From contig CACZWL010000006.1 in NCBI GenBank assembly GCA_902784865.1, forward strand, positions 1-40,111: a stretch of 40,111 bases of DNA. The letters run 5' to 3'. The position numbers and the translations under genes are program-made. This stretch comes from an uncultured Bacteroidota bacterium. GTDB taxonomy: Bacteria > Bacteroidota > Bacteroidia > Bacteroidales > P3. This document shows, in pieces, positions 1 to 7,796 of this stretch (within the stretch, counting starts at the first letter, position 1; the number at the start of each line of letters is the position of its first letter). Below the pieces are notes generated by a model. The model was not told where the DNA came from. It was given only the letters and a program-made list of their open reading frames with translations, and made no database searches.

Positions 1-63
1 AAACTGAAACTAAAAATGAGTCCGGTACAATACCGAACTCATTTCTGCAGACAAATTAACTGA
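1..63 (+). CDS. IS3-family transposase OrfB, C-terminal end only
   Basis: Frame 1 is open from the window edge and encodes KLKLKMSPVQYRTHF-CRQIN before a TGA at 61-63. The pattern K-L-K-x-M-S-P-V-Q-Y-R-T is the usual C-terminus of IS3-family OrfB DDE transposases. Only 20 residues are visible, so catalytic residues lie outside the window. The stop is 12 bp before the terminal inverted repeat, which fits this family. Confidence 0.7.
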   Translation, partial: KLKLKMSPVQYRTHFCRQIN

Positions 64-99
64 TTTTATTAATCCGTCCAACTTTTTGGGGTCACTTCA
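1..99 (+). mobile_element. Right end of an IS3-family insertion sequence (truncated by window edge)
   Basis: Positions 76-99 read GTCCAACTTTTTGGGGTCACTTCA, whose reverse complement begins TGAAGTGACCCC; this is the kind of terminal inverted repeat carried by IS3-family (IS150-like) elements. The end of a transposase reading frame lies just inside it, as expected for an IS3 right end. The left part of the element is outside the window, so integrity and target duplication cannot be judged. The outer boundary at 99 is inferred from the TGA-type terminus. Confidence 0.75.
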
Positions 100-146
100 G
101 AACCAGTACGGCTTTGCTCCCCTCTTTTTATAGTGATTCTGGCATT

Positions 147-190
147 GGCACAAAGAGCCCTCCAAGAAGGCACAAAGAGCTCACCAAGAA
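147..190. repeat. Two tandem copies of a 22-bp unit
   Basis: GGCACAAAGAGC followed by a variable dinucleotide region and CCAAGAA is repeated twice without a gap (147-168 and 169-190, two mismatches). It lies between the IS end and the carbonic-anhydrase-like gene. The rest of 100-245 holds no gene that I can support. Confidence 0.7.
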
Positions 191-245
191 TGCAACAATA
201 CGGATATGCGGAGAAAAAAGTTTATTCGCCGCAGGACTTACACAA

Positions 246-752
246 TTACAGCGCTTTCATGTATTCTTTGGCATACTCTACATAATGGGCTGCATTGTCC
301 GTCTGGCCGGGGCGCGTGGGCTTGATGTAGCGGGCTGGCACACCGCCCCATATCTCGTGCGGAGGAATCTTGGTGCCCTGCAGCACCAAGGCGCCGGCGG
401 CCACGATGGCGCCCTCCCCCACCTCGCAGTCGTCGAGCAGCGTGGCACCCATGCCTATGAGGGCGCCGTCGCGTATGGTGCAGGCATGCACGGTGACGTT
501 GTGGCCTATGGTGACGTCGCTGCCGATATGCGTGGGACCTGTCTCATGCGTCACATGTATGCAGGAGCCGTCCTGCACATTGGTGCGGTCGCCGATGGTG
601 ATGGGTGCCACGTCGCCGCGCACCACGGCGTTGAACCACACCGAGCACTCGTCGCCCAGCGTCACGTCGCCCACCAGCGTGGCGTTCTCGCTGAAGTAGC
701 AGTCGCGCCCCCACCGTGGCGAACGCCCTTTGTATGATTTGATTAGTGCCAT
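246..752 (-). CDS. Gamma-carbonic-anhydrase-like hexapeptide-repeat protein (YrdA family)
   Basis: A 168-residue left-handed beta-helix protein. Hexapeptide-type repeats run from about residue 20 to 125 (VGDVTLGDE, AVVRGDVAPITIGD, THIGSDVTIGHN, GALIGMGATLLDDCEVGEGAIV). The metal-binding histidines of the gamma-CA family are present: His69 in HVTHE, and His84 and His89 in IGHNVTVH. A longer reading from a TTG at 788 would start upstream of the promoter -7 box, so I chose the ATG at 750-752. Proteins of this family bind a divalent metal as trimers, but many lack measurable carbonic anhydrase activity, so the enzymatic role is uncertain. It is probably cytoplasmic and monocistronic; its own promoter lies between it and glyA. 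Confidence 0.85.
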   Translation of the reverse strand: MALIKSYKGRSPRWGRDCYFSENATLVGDVTLGDECSVWFNAVVRGDVAPITIGDRTNVQDGSCIHVTHETGPTHIGSDVTIGHNVTVHACTIRDGALIGMGATLLDDCEVGEGAIVAAGALVLQGTKIPPHEIWGGVPARYIKPTRPGQTDNAAHYVEYAKEYMKAL

Positions 753-773
753 AATTCCATAATTGATATCCTC

Positions 774-783
774 TGCAAAGATA
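774..783 (-). promoter_or_regulatory. Promoter -7 box of the gamma-CA-like gene
   Basis: On the minus strand this reads TATCTTTGCA, a full match to the Bacteroidota -7 element TAnnTTTG. It lies 21 bp upstream of the ATG at 752, leaving a leader of about 15 nt, and it rules out the upstream TTG start. Confidence 0.75.
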
Positions 784-847
784 CACAAAATACACCGCCC
801 GAAGAAAAAAAACTATGCAGAATGGTATCATAGCCATTCTCCCCCCC

Positions 848-886
848 AAAAAAACAAACCGCCGGGGGCGTGTGTCCCCGACGGTT
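848..886 (-). terminator. Intrinsic terminator of glyA
   Basis: On the minus strand an AACCG(T/C)CGGGG-type stem (857-886) with a 7-nt loop is followed by a T-rich tract (TTTGTTTTTTT). It sits 26 bp after the glyA stop codon. Confidence 0.8.
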
Positions 887-911
887 GTGTGTATCTGTGT
901 CTACTGCGATA

Positions 912-2192
912 CTACCAGGCGAAGAGCGGACGGTTCTGCATCATCTCGTTGGCCTGGCCGGCGATCTTGGCGCGGACAGCCTCGTCGGTCGGGGCGCAGA
1001 GCACTTGGTCGATCATGTCGACGATGACGGGCATGTCGGCTTCCTTCAGGCCACGGGTGGTGATGGCGGGCGTACCGACGCGCAGACCGCTGGTCTTGAA
1101 GGCGCTGCGGCTGTCGAAGGGCACCATGTTCTTGTTGATGGTGATGTCGGCGGCCACGAGGGCGTTCTCGGCTTCCTTACCGGTGAGCTCGGGGAATTTG
1201 GGACGCAGGTCGATGAGCATCAGGTGGTTGTCGGTGCCACCGCTGATGACCTTGTAGCCCTTGTTCATGAAGGCCTCGGACATGACCTTGGCGTTCTTCA
1301 TCACCTGCTGGATGTACTGGTCGTAGCTGTCGGTCAGGGCCTCGCCGAAAGCGACGGCCTTGGCGGCGATGACGTGCTCCAGGGGGCCGCCCTGGGTGCC
1401 GGGGAAGACGGCGCTGTCGAGCAGGGCGCTCATCTTCTTCACCTCGCCCTTCGGGGTGGTCTTGCCCCAGGGGTTGTCGAAGTCCTCACCCATCAGGATC
1501 ATGCCGCCGCGAGGTCCGCGGAGGGTCTTGTGGGTGGTGGTGGTGACGATGTGGCAATACTTCACGGCGTTGTTCAGGTAGCCCTTGGCGATGAGGCCGG
1601 AGGGGTGGCTGATGTCGCCCATGAGGATGGCGCCGATCTTGTCGGCGATCTCGCGCATGCGAGCCCAGTCCCAGTCACGGCTGTAGGCGCTGCCGCCGCC
1701 GATGATGAGTTTCGGACGGTGCTCGAGGGCCTTCTTCTCCATGTCGTCGTAGTCGACGATGCCGGTCTCTTCCTTCACCTGATAGCCAACCACCTTGTAG
1801 TTGATGCCGCTGAAGTTGACGGGGCTGCCGTGCGAGAGGTGACCGCCGTGGTTGAGGTCCATGCCCATGAAGGTGTCGCCGCTGTTGAGGCAGGCCAGGA
1901 ACACAGCCATGTTGGCCTGTGCGCCGCTGTGGGGCTGCACGTTGGCCCAGCAGGCGCCGTAGAGCTTCTTGGCGCGCTCGATGGCGATGGTCTCGCTCTG
2001 GTCGACCACCTGGCAGCCGCCGTAGTAGCGCTTGCCGGGATAGCCTTCGGCATATTTGTTGGTCATCACGCTGCCCATGGCTTCCATCACCTGGTCGCTG
2101 ACGAAGTTCTCGGAGGCAATCAATTCGATGCCCTTGGTCTGACGCTCACGCTCTTTCCGGATGAGGTCGAAAATCTCGTTATCTCTTTGCAT
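912..2192 (-). CDS. glyA: Serine hydroxymethyltransferase
   Basis: A 426-residue PLP enzyme that interconverts serine plus tetrahydrofolate with glycine plus 5,10-methylene-tetrahydrofolate; it is the main cytoplasmic source of one-carbon units. Family signatures are clear: IELIASENF near residue 23, [15 protein letters not shown] (45-59), and the PLP-lysine motif [15 protein letters not shown] (216-230) with Lys222 as Schiff-base lysine. Length is normal for the family. The ATG at 2190-2192 gives the canonical N-terminus. It has its own -7 box upstream and an intrinsic terminator downstream, so it is probably transcribed alone. folC, another folate gene, lies elsewhere in the window. Confidence 0.97.
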   Translation of the reverse strand: MQRDNEIFDLIRKERERQTKGIELIASENFVSDQVMEAMGSVMTNKYAEGYPGKRYYGGCQVVDQSETIAIERAKKLYGACWANVQPHSGAQANMAVFLACLNSGDTFMGMDLNHGGHLSHGSPVNFSGINYKVVGYQVKEETGIVDYDDMEKKALEHRPKLIIGGGSAYSRDWDWARMREIADKIGAILMGDISHPSGLIAKGYLNNAVKYCHIVTTTTHKTLRGPRGGMILMGEDFDNPWGKTTPKGEVKKMSALLDSAVFPGTQGGPLEHVIAAKAVAFGEALTDSYDQYIQQVMKNAKVMSEAFMNKGYKVISGGTDNHLMLIDLRPKFPELTGKEAENALVAADITINKNMVPFDSRSAFKTSGLRVGTPAITTRGLKEADMPVIVDMIDQVLCAPTDEAVRAKIAGQANEMMQNRPLFAW

Positions 2193-2231
2193 TTCTGTAT
2201 GTTATTTAATTATTTTTAAACAATAATATTT

Positions 2232-2241
2232 TGCAAATATA
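2232..2241 (-). promoter_or_regulatory. Promoter -7 box of glyA
   Basis: Reads TATATTTGCA on the minus strand, matching TAnnTTTG. It lies 40 bp upstream of the glyA ATG in a short AT-rich divergent region. No convincing -33 TTTG is seen at the expected distance. Confidence 0.65.
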
Positions 2242-2264
2242 CACACTTTTTTTGAATTTTAACT

Positions 2265-2294
2265 TTTGATTGAATATTTTTGAGTAATTTTGCA
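2265..2294 (+). promoter_or_regulatory. Promoter of the 2301 outer-membrane protein gene
   Basis: TTTG at 2265-2268, a 16-bp spacer, then TAATTTTGCA at 2285-2294. The last base of the -7 box is only 6 bp before the ATG at 2301, so the transcript should start at or almost at the start codon. Confidence 0.65.
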
Positions 2295-2300
2295 TCCGCA

Positions 2301-3539
2301 ATGAAGAAATCCACACTACTTACCACCCTGCTTATCATGCTGCCACTGAGTGCGATAGGCCAATACACACGAATCAACAGCGCCCAGTCGCGCAATGCCC
2401 TTTACTTCAACGTCGACCGCCTATGGAGTTACAACCTCTACGAGAAGTCGCGCTGGGGCCTCGGGCTGCGCTACGACATCAACTTCGACCCGCAGAGCAG
2501 CCTGAAGACGCTCTCGCTCGACGGCTATGTCGGCTACGGCTATGCCGACCAGCGCGTCAAATGGGGCCTGCAGGCCGACCTCTTGGGGAGCCACAAACGC
2601 AAGCCCCACGCCTACCTCGGCTTCTTCCACGACCTGACGCAGGATGCCTCGCGCGACCTTGACGGCTACGACCTCACCAGCTTCACCTCCTCCTACGCTT
2701 TCATGATCCGCCGCTTCAGCGAGACCGACCGCCTCTATGCCGGCGCTGGATTCTCGCCCAACGGCAAGCTCACCCTGGGCGCCGAGGTGCGCCTCGCGCG
2801 CGAACGCCGCCTCTTCGACCAGTACTCGCTCTACTACCCTGCCGATGCCGACGAGCGCGCACTCTTTCCCCTGCACCGCTACCTCGAGGGGCGTTTCACG
2901 GCCAGCCACACCAACGGCTTGTCCGCCGAGCTCCTCGTCGGCACTGCCGATGCCGACATCTTCGGCGTGCATGCCGACTACCCGCTCTACGCTCGGTTGC
3001 TCGGACAGTACCGCCACACGTTCAAGGTCGCCAAGCTGTTCTCTCTCAAGACCTTCGCGCAAGCCGGCGTCACTTCGGCTGACCTGCCCTACAGCCGCCA
3101 CTTCGACATCGGCGGTATCTGGAGCAGCCCCCTGGCCCTCGAGCGCGCCCTCTCTGTGGCCATGCCCAACGAGTTCACTGCCAACGCCTTCGCCCTTGCC
3201 ACCCTGAAGTTCGGCTTCAGCGAACCGCTTTTCAAGTTCTACCTCAACGCCATCTCGATAGGCATGGCGCCGCGCCCCTTCGTGATGGTCGGCGGCGAGT
3301 GGGGACAGCTGTGGGAGCAGGACGACGAGGGACTCCGCTGGCACGACGAGATCGAGGTGATGGCCCCTTCGCGCGGCATCGCCGAGGTGGGCGCCGGCAT
3401 CGACGGCCTGATCCGCTGGGGCGCTGTCGATTGGGGCTTCGCCGTGGCCTACCGCCTGACGCCCTCCACGGCACCCTACGCCTTCGCCGAAAAGAGCGAC
3501 AACCTGTCGTTCCTCATCACCGCCTACTTAAGGCAATAG
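2301..3539 (+). CDS. Putative outer-membrane beta-barrel protein, function unknown
   Basis: A 412-residue protein with a signal peptide (MKKSTLLTTLLIMLPLSAIG, cleavage probably before QYTRIN). The mature part has alternating hydrophobic and polar strands rich in Tyr, Phe and Gly (YVGYGYADQRVKWGLQADLLG, LSFLITAYLRQ), as in outer-membrane barrels. I do not recognise a named family with confidence; the region ERALSVAMPNEFTANAFA faintly recalls the C-terminal barrel of DUF5686/Omp85-like proteins. The ATG at 2301 was chosen over an in-frame TTG at 2280 because the promoter overlaps the TTG start. The mRNA is probably leaderless or nearly so. The next gene, 84 bp downstream, also encodes an exported protein. 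Confidence 0.6.
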   Translation: MKKSTLLTTLLIMLPLSAIGQYTRINSAQSRNALYFNVDRLWSYNLYEKSRWGLGLRYDINFDPQSSLKTLSLDGYVGYGYADQRVKWGLQADLLGSHKRKPHAYLGFFHDLTQDASRDLDGYDLTSFTSSYAFMIRRFSETDRLYAGAGFSPNGKLTLGAEVRLARERRLFDQYSLYYPADADERALFPLHRYLEGRFTASHTNGLSAELLVGTADADIFGVHADYPLYARLLGQYRHTFKVAKLFSLKTFAQAGVTSADLPYSRHFDIGGIWSSPLALERALSVAMPNEFTANAFALATLKFGFSEPLFKFYLNAISIGMAPRPFVMVGGEWGQLWEQDDEGLRWHDEIEVMAPSRGIAEVGAGIDGLIRWGAVDWGFAVAYRLTPSTAPYAFAEKSDNLSFLITAYLRQ

Positions 3540-3623
3540 TGACTTCCAACTTTTTCTTCGCCCCCTGTGCAATAAATGACGCCCCGGCGCGTTTCCTTAT
3601 ATTATTTAATGTGTATACCGACT

Positions 3624-5054
3624 ATGAGACGACTCTATATACTGCTGATTTTCCTAGTGCTGGCGGGCGTTGCTGGCGCGCAGCAATATGATATCACGTT
3701 CCGGCTGGAAGGTGCGACCGACTCCGTGATGTACATCGCACGCCATTTCCGCGACGAGCTACAATCCCTCGACAGCACGCGGCGCGCAGCCGACGGCTCG
3801 TACCGCTTCCGCGGCAAGCGGCAGTGGCAGCGCGGCATCTATGCCCTTGTCGGCCAGGACCGCACCAAGGCCATTAGCGACTTTACCATCGACGGCAGCC
3901 AGCGCTTCAGCATCACGGCCGACGCCAAGCTGACGCCCTCGACGGTCAAGGTCGTCGGCAGCCCGGCCAACACACGCATGTTCGACTATATGGCAACCCT
4001 CGCCGACGCGCGCCAACAGATTGACGATATCCGCCGCCGCAAACAGGACCCCGCCACACGCGCACAAGCCGAGGCCGACGAGAAAAGCCTCTTCAGCCGC
4101 ATGGACGCCTACGACCGTCAGGCCCGCGACCCCAAGAACGCCACCATCTTCACCAGCCTCATCTCTATCTTCGACGAGCCCGAGGTGCCCGACACCATTG
4201 CCGACCGCGCACGCTACTTCCGCCACCACTACTGGGACCGCTTCTTCGCTCGTAGCGCCGAGCCCACACTGGCTGCCATCGACGGCGAGACACTGCGCCA
4301 CTCGCCCAACCTCTTCAACAAGGTGAACCAGTTCTTCTTCGGCCTGCTCTACCATGCCAGCCCCGATACCATCTGCATGGAAATCGACTACCTGGCAGAC
4401 CGCTTCGACGACGACACGGCGATGCTGCGCTACGTGTTCGACTTCATCGAGCCGCGCTATTTCCGCTCGACGCGCAACATCGGGTGGGATGCCGTCTGGT
4501 GCCACCTCGCCTCCGAGTATTACCTCAAGGGCCGCTGCCCTTGGGCCAGCGAGGCCACGCTGCACAACATACGCTACAACTACAACCGCTTGCGCCAGAG
4601 CCTCATCGGCGCCCACGGGCAGGAGCTGTGGATGGCCGACACCAACCAGAGCACCAACCCCAAGGACTGGATCAGCAGCCACCGCTTCCCCAACAAGTAC
4701 GTCATCCTCTGGTTCTGGGATCCTGACTGCCACCACTGCCAGGAACAGAGCGCCGAGCTGAAGGTGCTCTACGACTCGCTCCTCACCGCACCCTACCGCC
4801 CCTTCGAGGTCTATGCCGTGGGCTACGAGGCCGACGTCGAGAAGTGGAAACGCTACGTCCGCGAGCACGACTTCCGCTGGGTCAACGTCGGCGGTACCAA
4901 TGTCAACATCGACTATCAGGAGGCCTACAACGTGCATGGGGCTCCGACGATGATCATCCTCGACGAGAAGCGCGACATCATCATGAACAAGACCATCCCC
5001 GTGAAATACCTCATGCAATTCCTCGCCGACCACGAGAAAAACGCTAAACACTAA
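3624..5054 (+). CDS. Exported thioredoxin-fold protein with a CHHC redox motif
   Basis: A 476-residue protein with a signal peptide (MRRLYILLIFLVLAGVAGA-QQ). The N-terminal 100 residues resemble the DUF4369-type beta domain of Bacteroidota thioredoxin-like proteins (YDITFRLEGATDSVMYIARHF). A helical middle region follows, and the C-terminal third is a thioredoxin fold: YVILWFWDPDCHHCQEQSAEL with Cys369 and Cys372, then the cis-proline segment GAPTMIIL. This suggests thiol-disulfide chemistry in the periplasm, TlpA/ResA-like; the substrate is unknown. Upstream ATGs at 3576 and 3609 would put extra residues before the signal peptide, so 3624 was chosen. The mutL GTG start lies 15 bp after the stop. 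Compare the paralogue-like gene at 16958-18421, where the motif is degraded. Confidence 0.8.
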   Translation: MRRLYILLIFLVLAGVAGAQQYDITFRLEGATDSVMYIARHFRDELQSLDSTRRAADGSYRFRGKRQWQRGIYALVGQDRTKAISDFTIDGSQRFSITADAKLTPSTVKVVGSPANTRMFDYMATLADARQQIDDIRRRKQDPATRAQAEADEKSLFSRMDAYDRQARDPKNATIFTSLISIFDEPEVPDTIADRARYFRHHYWDRFFARSAEPTLAAIDGETLRHSPNLFNKVNQFFFGLLYHASPDTICMEIDYLADRFDDDTAMLRYVFDFIEPRYFRSTRNIGWDAVWCHLASEYYLKGRCPWASEATLHNIRYNYNRLRQSLIGAHGQELWMADTNQSTNPKDWISSHRFPNKYVILWFWDPDCHHCQEQSAELKVLYDSLLTAPYRPFEVYAVGYEADVEKWKRYVREHDFRWVNVGGTNVNIDYQEAYNVHGAPTMIILDEKRDIIMNKTIPVKYLMQFLADHEKNAKH

Positions 5055-5069
5055 ACACCGAAACCAACC

Positions 5070-6866
5070 GTGGACATTATCAACATACTGCCCGACAGCG
5101 TGGCCAACCAGATAGCGGCCGGCGAGGTGGTGGACCGCCCCGCCAGCGCCGTCAAGGAGCTGCTGGAGAACGCCATGGATGCCGGCGCCACGCAGATCGA
5201 CCTCGTCCTCAAGGACGCGGGGCGCACGCTCATCCAGGTGGTCGACAACGGCTGCGGCATGAGCGACGGCGACGCACGCCTATGCTTCGAGCGCCACGCC
5301 ACGAGCAAGATACACCAGGCCGACGACCTCTTCGCCATACGCACCATGGGCTTCCGCGGCGAGGCCCTGGCCTCCATCGCCGCCATCGCTCAGGTGGAGC
5401 TCCGCTCGCGCCTGCACGACAGCGAACTAGGCACCGCGGTCGTCGTCGAAGGCTCGCGCATCGTCAGTCAGCAGCCTGCCGCCTGCCCACCCGGCACCTC
5501 GATGGCCGTGAAGAACCTCTTCTACAACGTGCCCGCACGCCGCAACTTCCTCAAGAAAGACAGCGTCGAACTCTCACACATCGAGGAGGTCTTCCGCCGC
5601 ATCACCCTCATCCACCACGACCTCGGCTTCTCGCTCACCCACAACGGGCGCCTCACCTACGACCTCAAGGCAGGCTCGATGCTCCAGCGCATCTGCCAGC
5701 TCTTTGCCGACAGCTACAAGGAACGCCTCTTCTCCGTCGAGGAGAGCACCGACATACTGCGCATCAAAGGCTTCGTCGGCAAACCCGAATACGCCCGCAA
5801 GTCACGCGGTGAACAGTACCTCTTCGTCAACGGCCGCTACATCAAGCACCCCGCCCTGTCCACGGCCATCGAGCGCGCCTACGACGGCATGCTGCCCGAC
5901 CGCGCCGTGCCATCCTACTTCGTCAGCCTGCAGGTCGACCCTTCGCGCATCGACATCAACATACACCCCAACAAGACCGAGGTGCGCTTCGTCGACGAAC
6001 ACGCCCTCTTCGCCATCCTGCGCTCCGCCGTCAAGAAAGCCCTCGGCCAGTTCACCATCGGCGCCGAACTCAGCTTCGACACCCCGCCGGAGTTCAACAT
6101 CGGCCCCGCCCCCAAAGGCTACATACCACAGGAACCCAAGATAAGCTACGACCCCTCCTACAACCCCTTCCGCGCCACCCCGGCACAGACCAAGCTGGAC
6201 CTCCGTGGGGCAAGCGGCTCGGAGGGCCCAAGCAGCTCGGGCAGCACAAAGCGGCTGTTCGATGCCGACACCGACACCCCCGACACACTGGACACCCTGC
6301 CACCCGTGGAGACCAAGGCGCAGTGCCTGCAGCTGCAAGGGCGCTACATCGTCACCGGCCTCGCCTCCGGCCTCGCCGTCATCGACCAGCACCGCGCCCA
6401 CGAACGCATACTCTTCGACCGCCTCAACACCTCCGCCGACCTGCGCCCTTCGGCATCGCAGACACTACTCTTCCCTGTCAACTGCCAGTTCTCGCCGGCC
6501 GACGCCGACCTCTTCGCCGAGCTGACGCCCGACCTGCGCAACTACGGCTTCGCCATCGAACCCCTCGGACAGTGCACCTTCGTGGTCTCCGCCACCCCTG
6601 CCGACTTCAAGGAGGGCGAACTCCAGACCTGCTTCGACCAGATGATTGCCGACTACAAAGGCGCCACCATGCAGCGCTTCAACAACCGCTCGCAGAGCCT
6701 CTGCGCCTCGCTGGCACGGCAGATGGCCGTCAAGCCCGGACAGCCCCTCTCGCAAGAAGAGATGCAGCAGCTCGTCGCCGACCTCTTCGCCTGCCCCATG
6801 GCCGAAACCTCGCCCAGCGGCAAACGCATCATCACCATCGTCAAACCCGAAGAAATACTCAGATAA
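5070..6866 (+). CDS. mutL: DNA mismatch repair protein MutL
   Basis: A 598-residue GHKL ATPase that links MutS mismatch recognition to strand excision. N-terminal motifs are intact: IAAGEVVDRPASAVKELLEN with catalytic Glu30 and Asn34, DNGCGM (59-64), and GFRGEAL (94-100). A low-complexity Pro/Ser linker spans about 360-412. The C-terminal dimerisation domain carries DQHRAHER at 439-446, a variant of the endonuclease motif DQHA(x)2E(x)4E in which Ala is Arg and the last acidic residue is Asp, followed by CPMAETSPSGKRI near the end. Whether this copy nicks DNA is therefore open. Translation starts at GTG (5070), the only codon giving the canonical N-terminus. The stop abuts the rhomboid ATG directly. 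Confidence 0.95.
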   Translation: MDIINILPDSVANQIAAGEVVDRPASAVKELLENAMDAGATQIDLVLKDAGRTLIQVVDNGCGMSDGDARLCFERHATSKIHQADDLFAIRTMGFRGEALASIAAIAQVELRSRLHDSELGTAVVVEGSRIVSQQPAACPPGTSMAVKNLFYNVPARRNFLKKDSVELSHIEEVFRRITLIHHDLGFSLTHNGRLTYDLKAGSMLQRICQLFADSYKERLFSVEESTDILRIKGFVGKPEYARKSRGEQYLFVNGRYIKHPALSTAIERAYDGMLPDRAVPSYFVSLQVDPSRIDINIHPNKTEVRFVDEHALFAILRSAVKKALGQFTIGAELSFDTPPEFNIGPAPKGYIPQEPKISYDPSYNPFRATPAQTKLDLRGASGSEGPSSSGSTKRLFDADTDTPDTLDTLPPVETKAQCLQLQGRYIVTGLASGLAVIDQHRAHERILFDRLNTSADLRPSASQTLLFPVNCQFSPADADLFAELTPDLRNYGFAIEPLGQCTFVVSATPADFKEGELQTCFDQMIADYKGATMQRFNNRSQSLCASLARQMAVKPGQPLSQEEMQQLVADLFACPMAETSPSGKRIITIVKPEEILR

Positions 6867-7490
6867 ATGTACCAACCACAAGGATTCCGCCTCTTGCCCA
6901 CCGCAGTCAAGCACCTCCTCATCGTCAACGTGCTCTGCTACCTGGCCTACTACGTCTGCGCCTCGCAGCGCATCATCAACCTCAACGCCCTCCTCGGCCT
7001 CTGGACGCCCGCCACCGGCTACTTCCGTCCTTGGCAGCTCTTCACCTATATGTTCATGCACGGCAACCTCACGCACCTCTTCTTCAACATGTTCGCACTC
7101 TGGATGTTCGGCAACACCATGGAGAACATCTGGGGCACCAAACGCTTCCTCGTCTACTACCTGGCCTGCGGCCTCGGCGCCGGCCTCCTCACCCTCCTCA
7201 TCCCCGGCGCGGCACTCACCGTCGGCGCCTCCGCGGCCGTCTACGGCCTCCTCCTGGCCTTCGGCTTGACCTTCCCCAACGACTACATCTACCTCTACTT
7301 CCTCGTACCCATCAAAGCCAAATGGTTCGTCATCGGCTACGCCGTCATCGAACTCTTCGAAGGCTTCTTCATCAACGACGGCATCGCCCACTTCGCCCAC
7401 CTCGGCGGCATGCTCGTCGGCCTGCTCCTCATCCTCTGGTGGCGCCGCAACCCCTTCGGCCGCAACCCCTTCAACCACTTCCGCAACTAA
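6867..7490 (+). CDS. Rhomboid-family intramembrane serine protease
   Basis: A 207-residue multi-pass inner-membrane protein. Hallmarks: the HGNLTHLFFNM segment with His65, His70 and Asn74; the nucleophile motif GASAAVYG with Ser122; and the catalytic His178 in HFAHLGGM. The fourth residue of the usual GxSG is Ala here (G-A-S-A), a modest variation next to the nucleophile. About six membrane helices can be seen. The family cleaves transmembrane substrates within the bilayer; the substrate is unknown. Its ATG follows the mutL TAA with no gap, indicating co-transcription and probably translational coupling. Confidence 0.9.
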   Translation: MYQPQGFRLLPTAVKHLLIVNVLCYLAYYVCASQRIINLNALLGLWTPATGYFRPWQLFTYMFMHGNLTHLFFNMFALWMFGNTMENIWGTKRFLVYYLACGLGAGLLTLLIPGAALTVGASAAVYGLLLAFGLTFPNDYIYLYFLVPIKAKWFVIGYAVIELFEGFFINDGIAHFAHLGGMLVGLLLILWWRRNPFGRNPFNHFRN

Positions 7491-7499
7491 ATGAAGCAT

Positions 7500-7527
7500 G
7501 GAGAGAGGTGAGAGGAGAGAAGAGAGC
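7500..7527. repeat. Heptamer array, 4 units (GGAGAGA / GGTGAGA)
   Basis: Four consecutive 7-bp units of the form GG(A/T)GAGA begin 10 bp after the rhomboid stop codon. The related unit AGGTGAG recurs upstream of folC at 12028-12055. Confidence 0.75.
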
Positions 7528-7531
7528 GGCC

Positions 7532-7596
7532 AATTCGAGTAATTCGCTGTAAATCTGGCCTGCGCAAGCAATTCGCATAATTCGTACAATTCGCCG
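7532..7596. repeat. Nonamer array AATTCGnnn, blocks of 2 and 3 units
   Basis: AATTCG occurs at 7532, 7541, 7570, 7579 and 7588. Spacing is exactly 9 bp within each block; a 20-bp unrelated stretch separates the two blocks. Confidence 0.8.
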
Positions 7597-7686
7597 TTAA
7601 GAGAAGGCGCGGTCTACGTCTCGGAGAGACGCTACAACGCCTCATCTTTAGCACCTCTCCGAGACGCGGGCGCGCCTTCTCCTAAC
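7596..7686. other. Large imperfect palindrome (two-segment stem-loop)
   Basis: The outer arms GTTAAGAGAAGGCGCG (7596-7611) and 7671-7686 pair at 15 of 16 positions. The inner arms CGTCTCGGAGAG (7617-7628) and CTCTCCGAGACG (7655-7666) pair perfectly. Short unpaired segments separate them, and the loop is 26 nt. It has no T-tract, so it is not an ordinary terminator. It lies between the rhomboid gene and the valS promoter, in a gene-free stretch otherwise filled by the two arrays before it. Confidence 0.8.
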
Positions 7687-7761
7687 GCCTCTTTCCCATC
7701 TGTCCTGCAAGCGTTTAGCGTGGGGGAGCAACTTTTTTTCTGATGTTTCGGAAAAAGTGTG

Positions 7762-7771
7762 TATCTTTGCA
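7762..7771 (+). promoter_or_regulatory. Promoter -7 box of valS
   Basis: TATCTTTGCA, preceded by GGAAAAAGTGTG. The same GGAAAAAGT context precedes the CDF-transporter -7 box near 33020. The leader to the ATG at 7797 is about 20 nt. Confidence 0.75.
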
Positions 7772-7796
7772 CCTTTAATTATTATTGTTTTCAACA

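Noticed and set aside
870-2219. 449-codon plus-strand open frame opposite glyA
   Set aside because: glyA on the minus strand has all SHMT motifs; the plus frame is a Val/Gly/His-rich shadow.
7785-7796. TTG start for valS giving four extra residues
   Set aside because: The ATG at 7797 gives the canonical ValRS N-terminus and lies at a normal distance from the -7 box.
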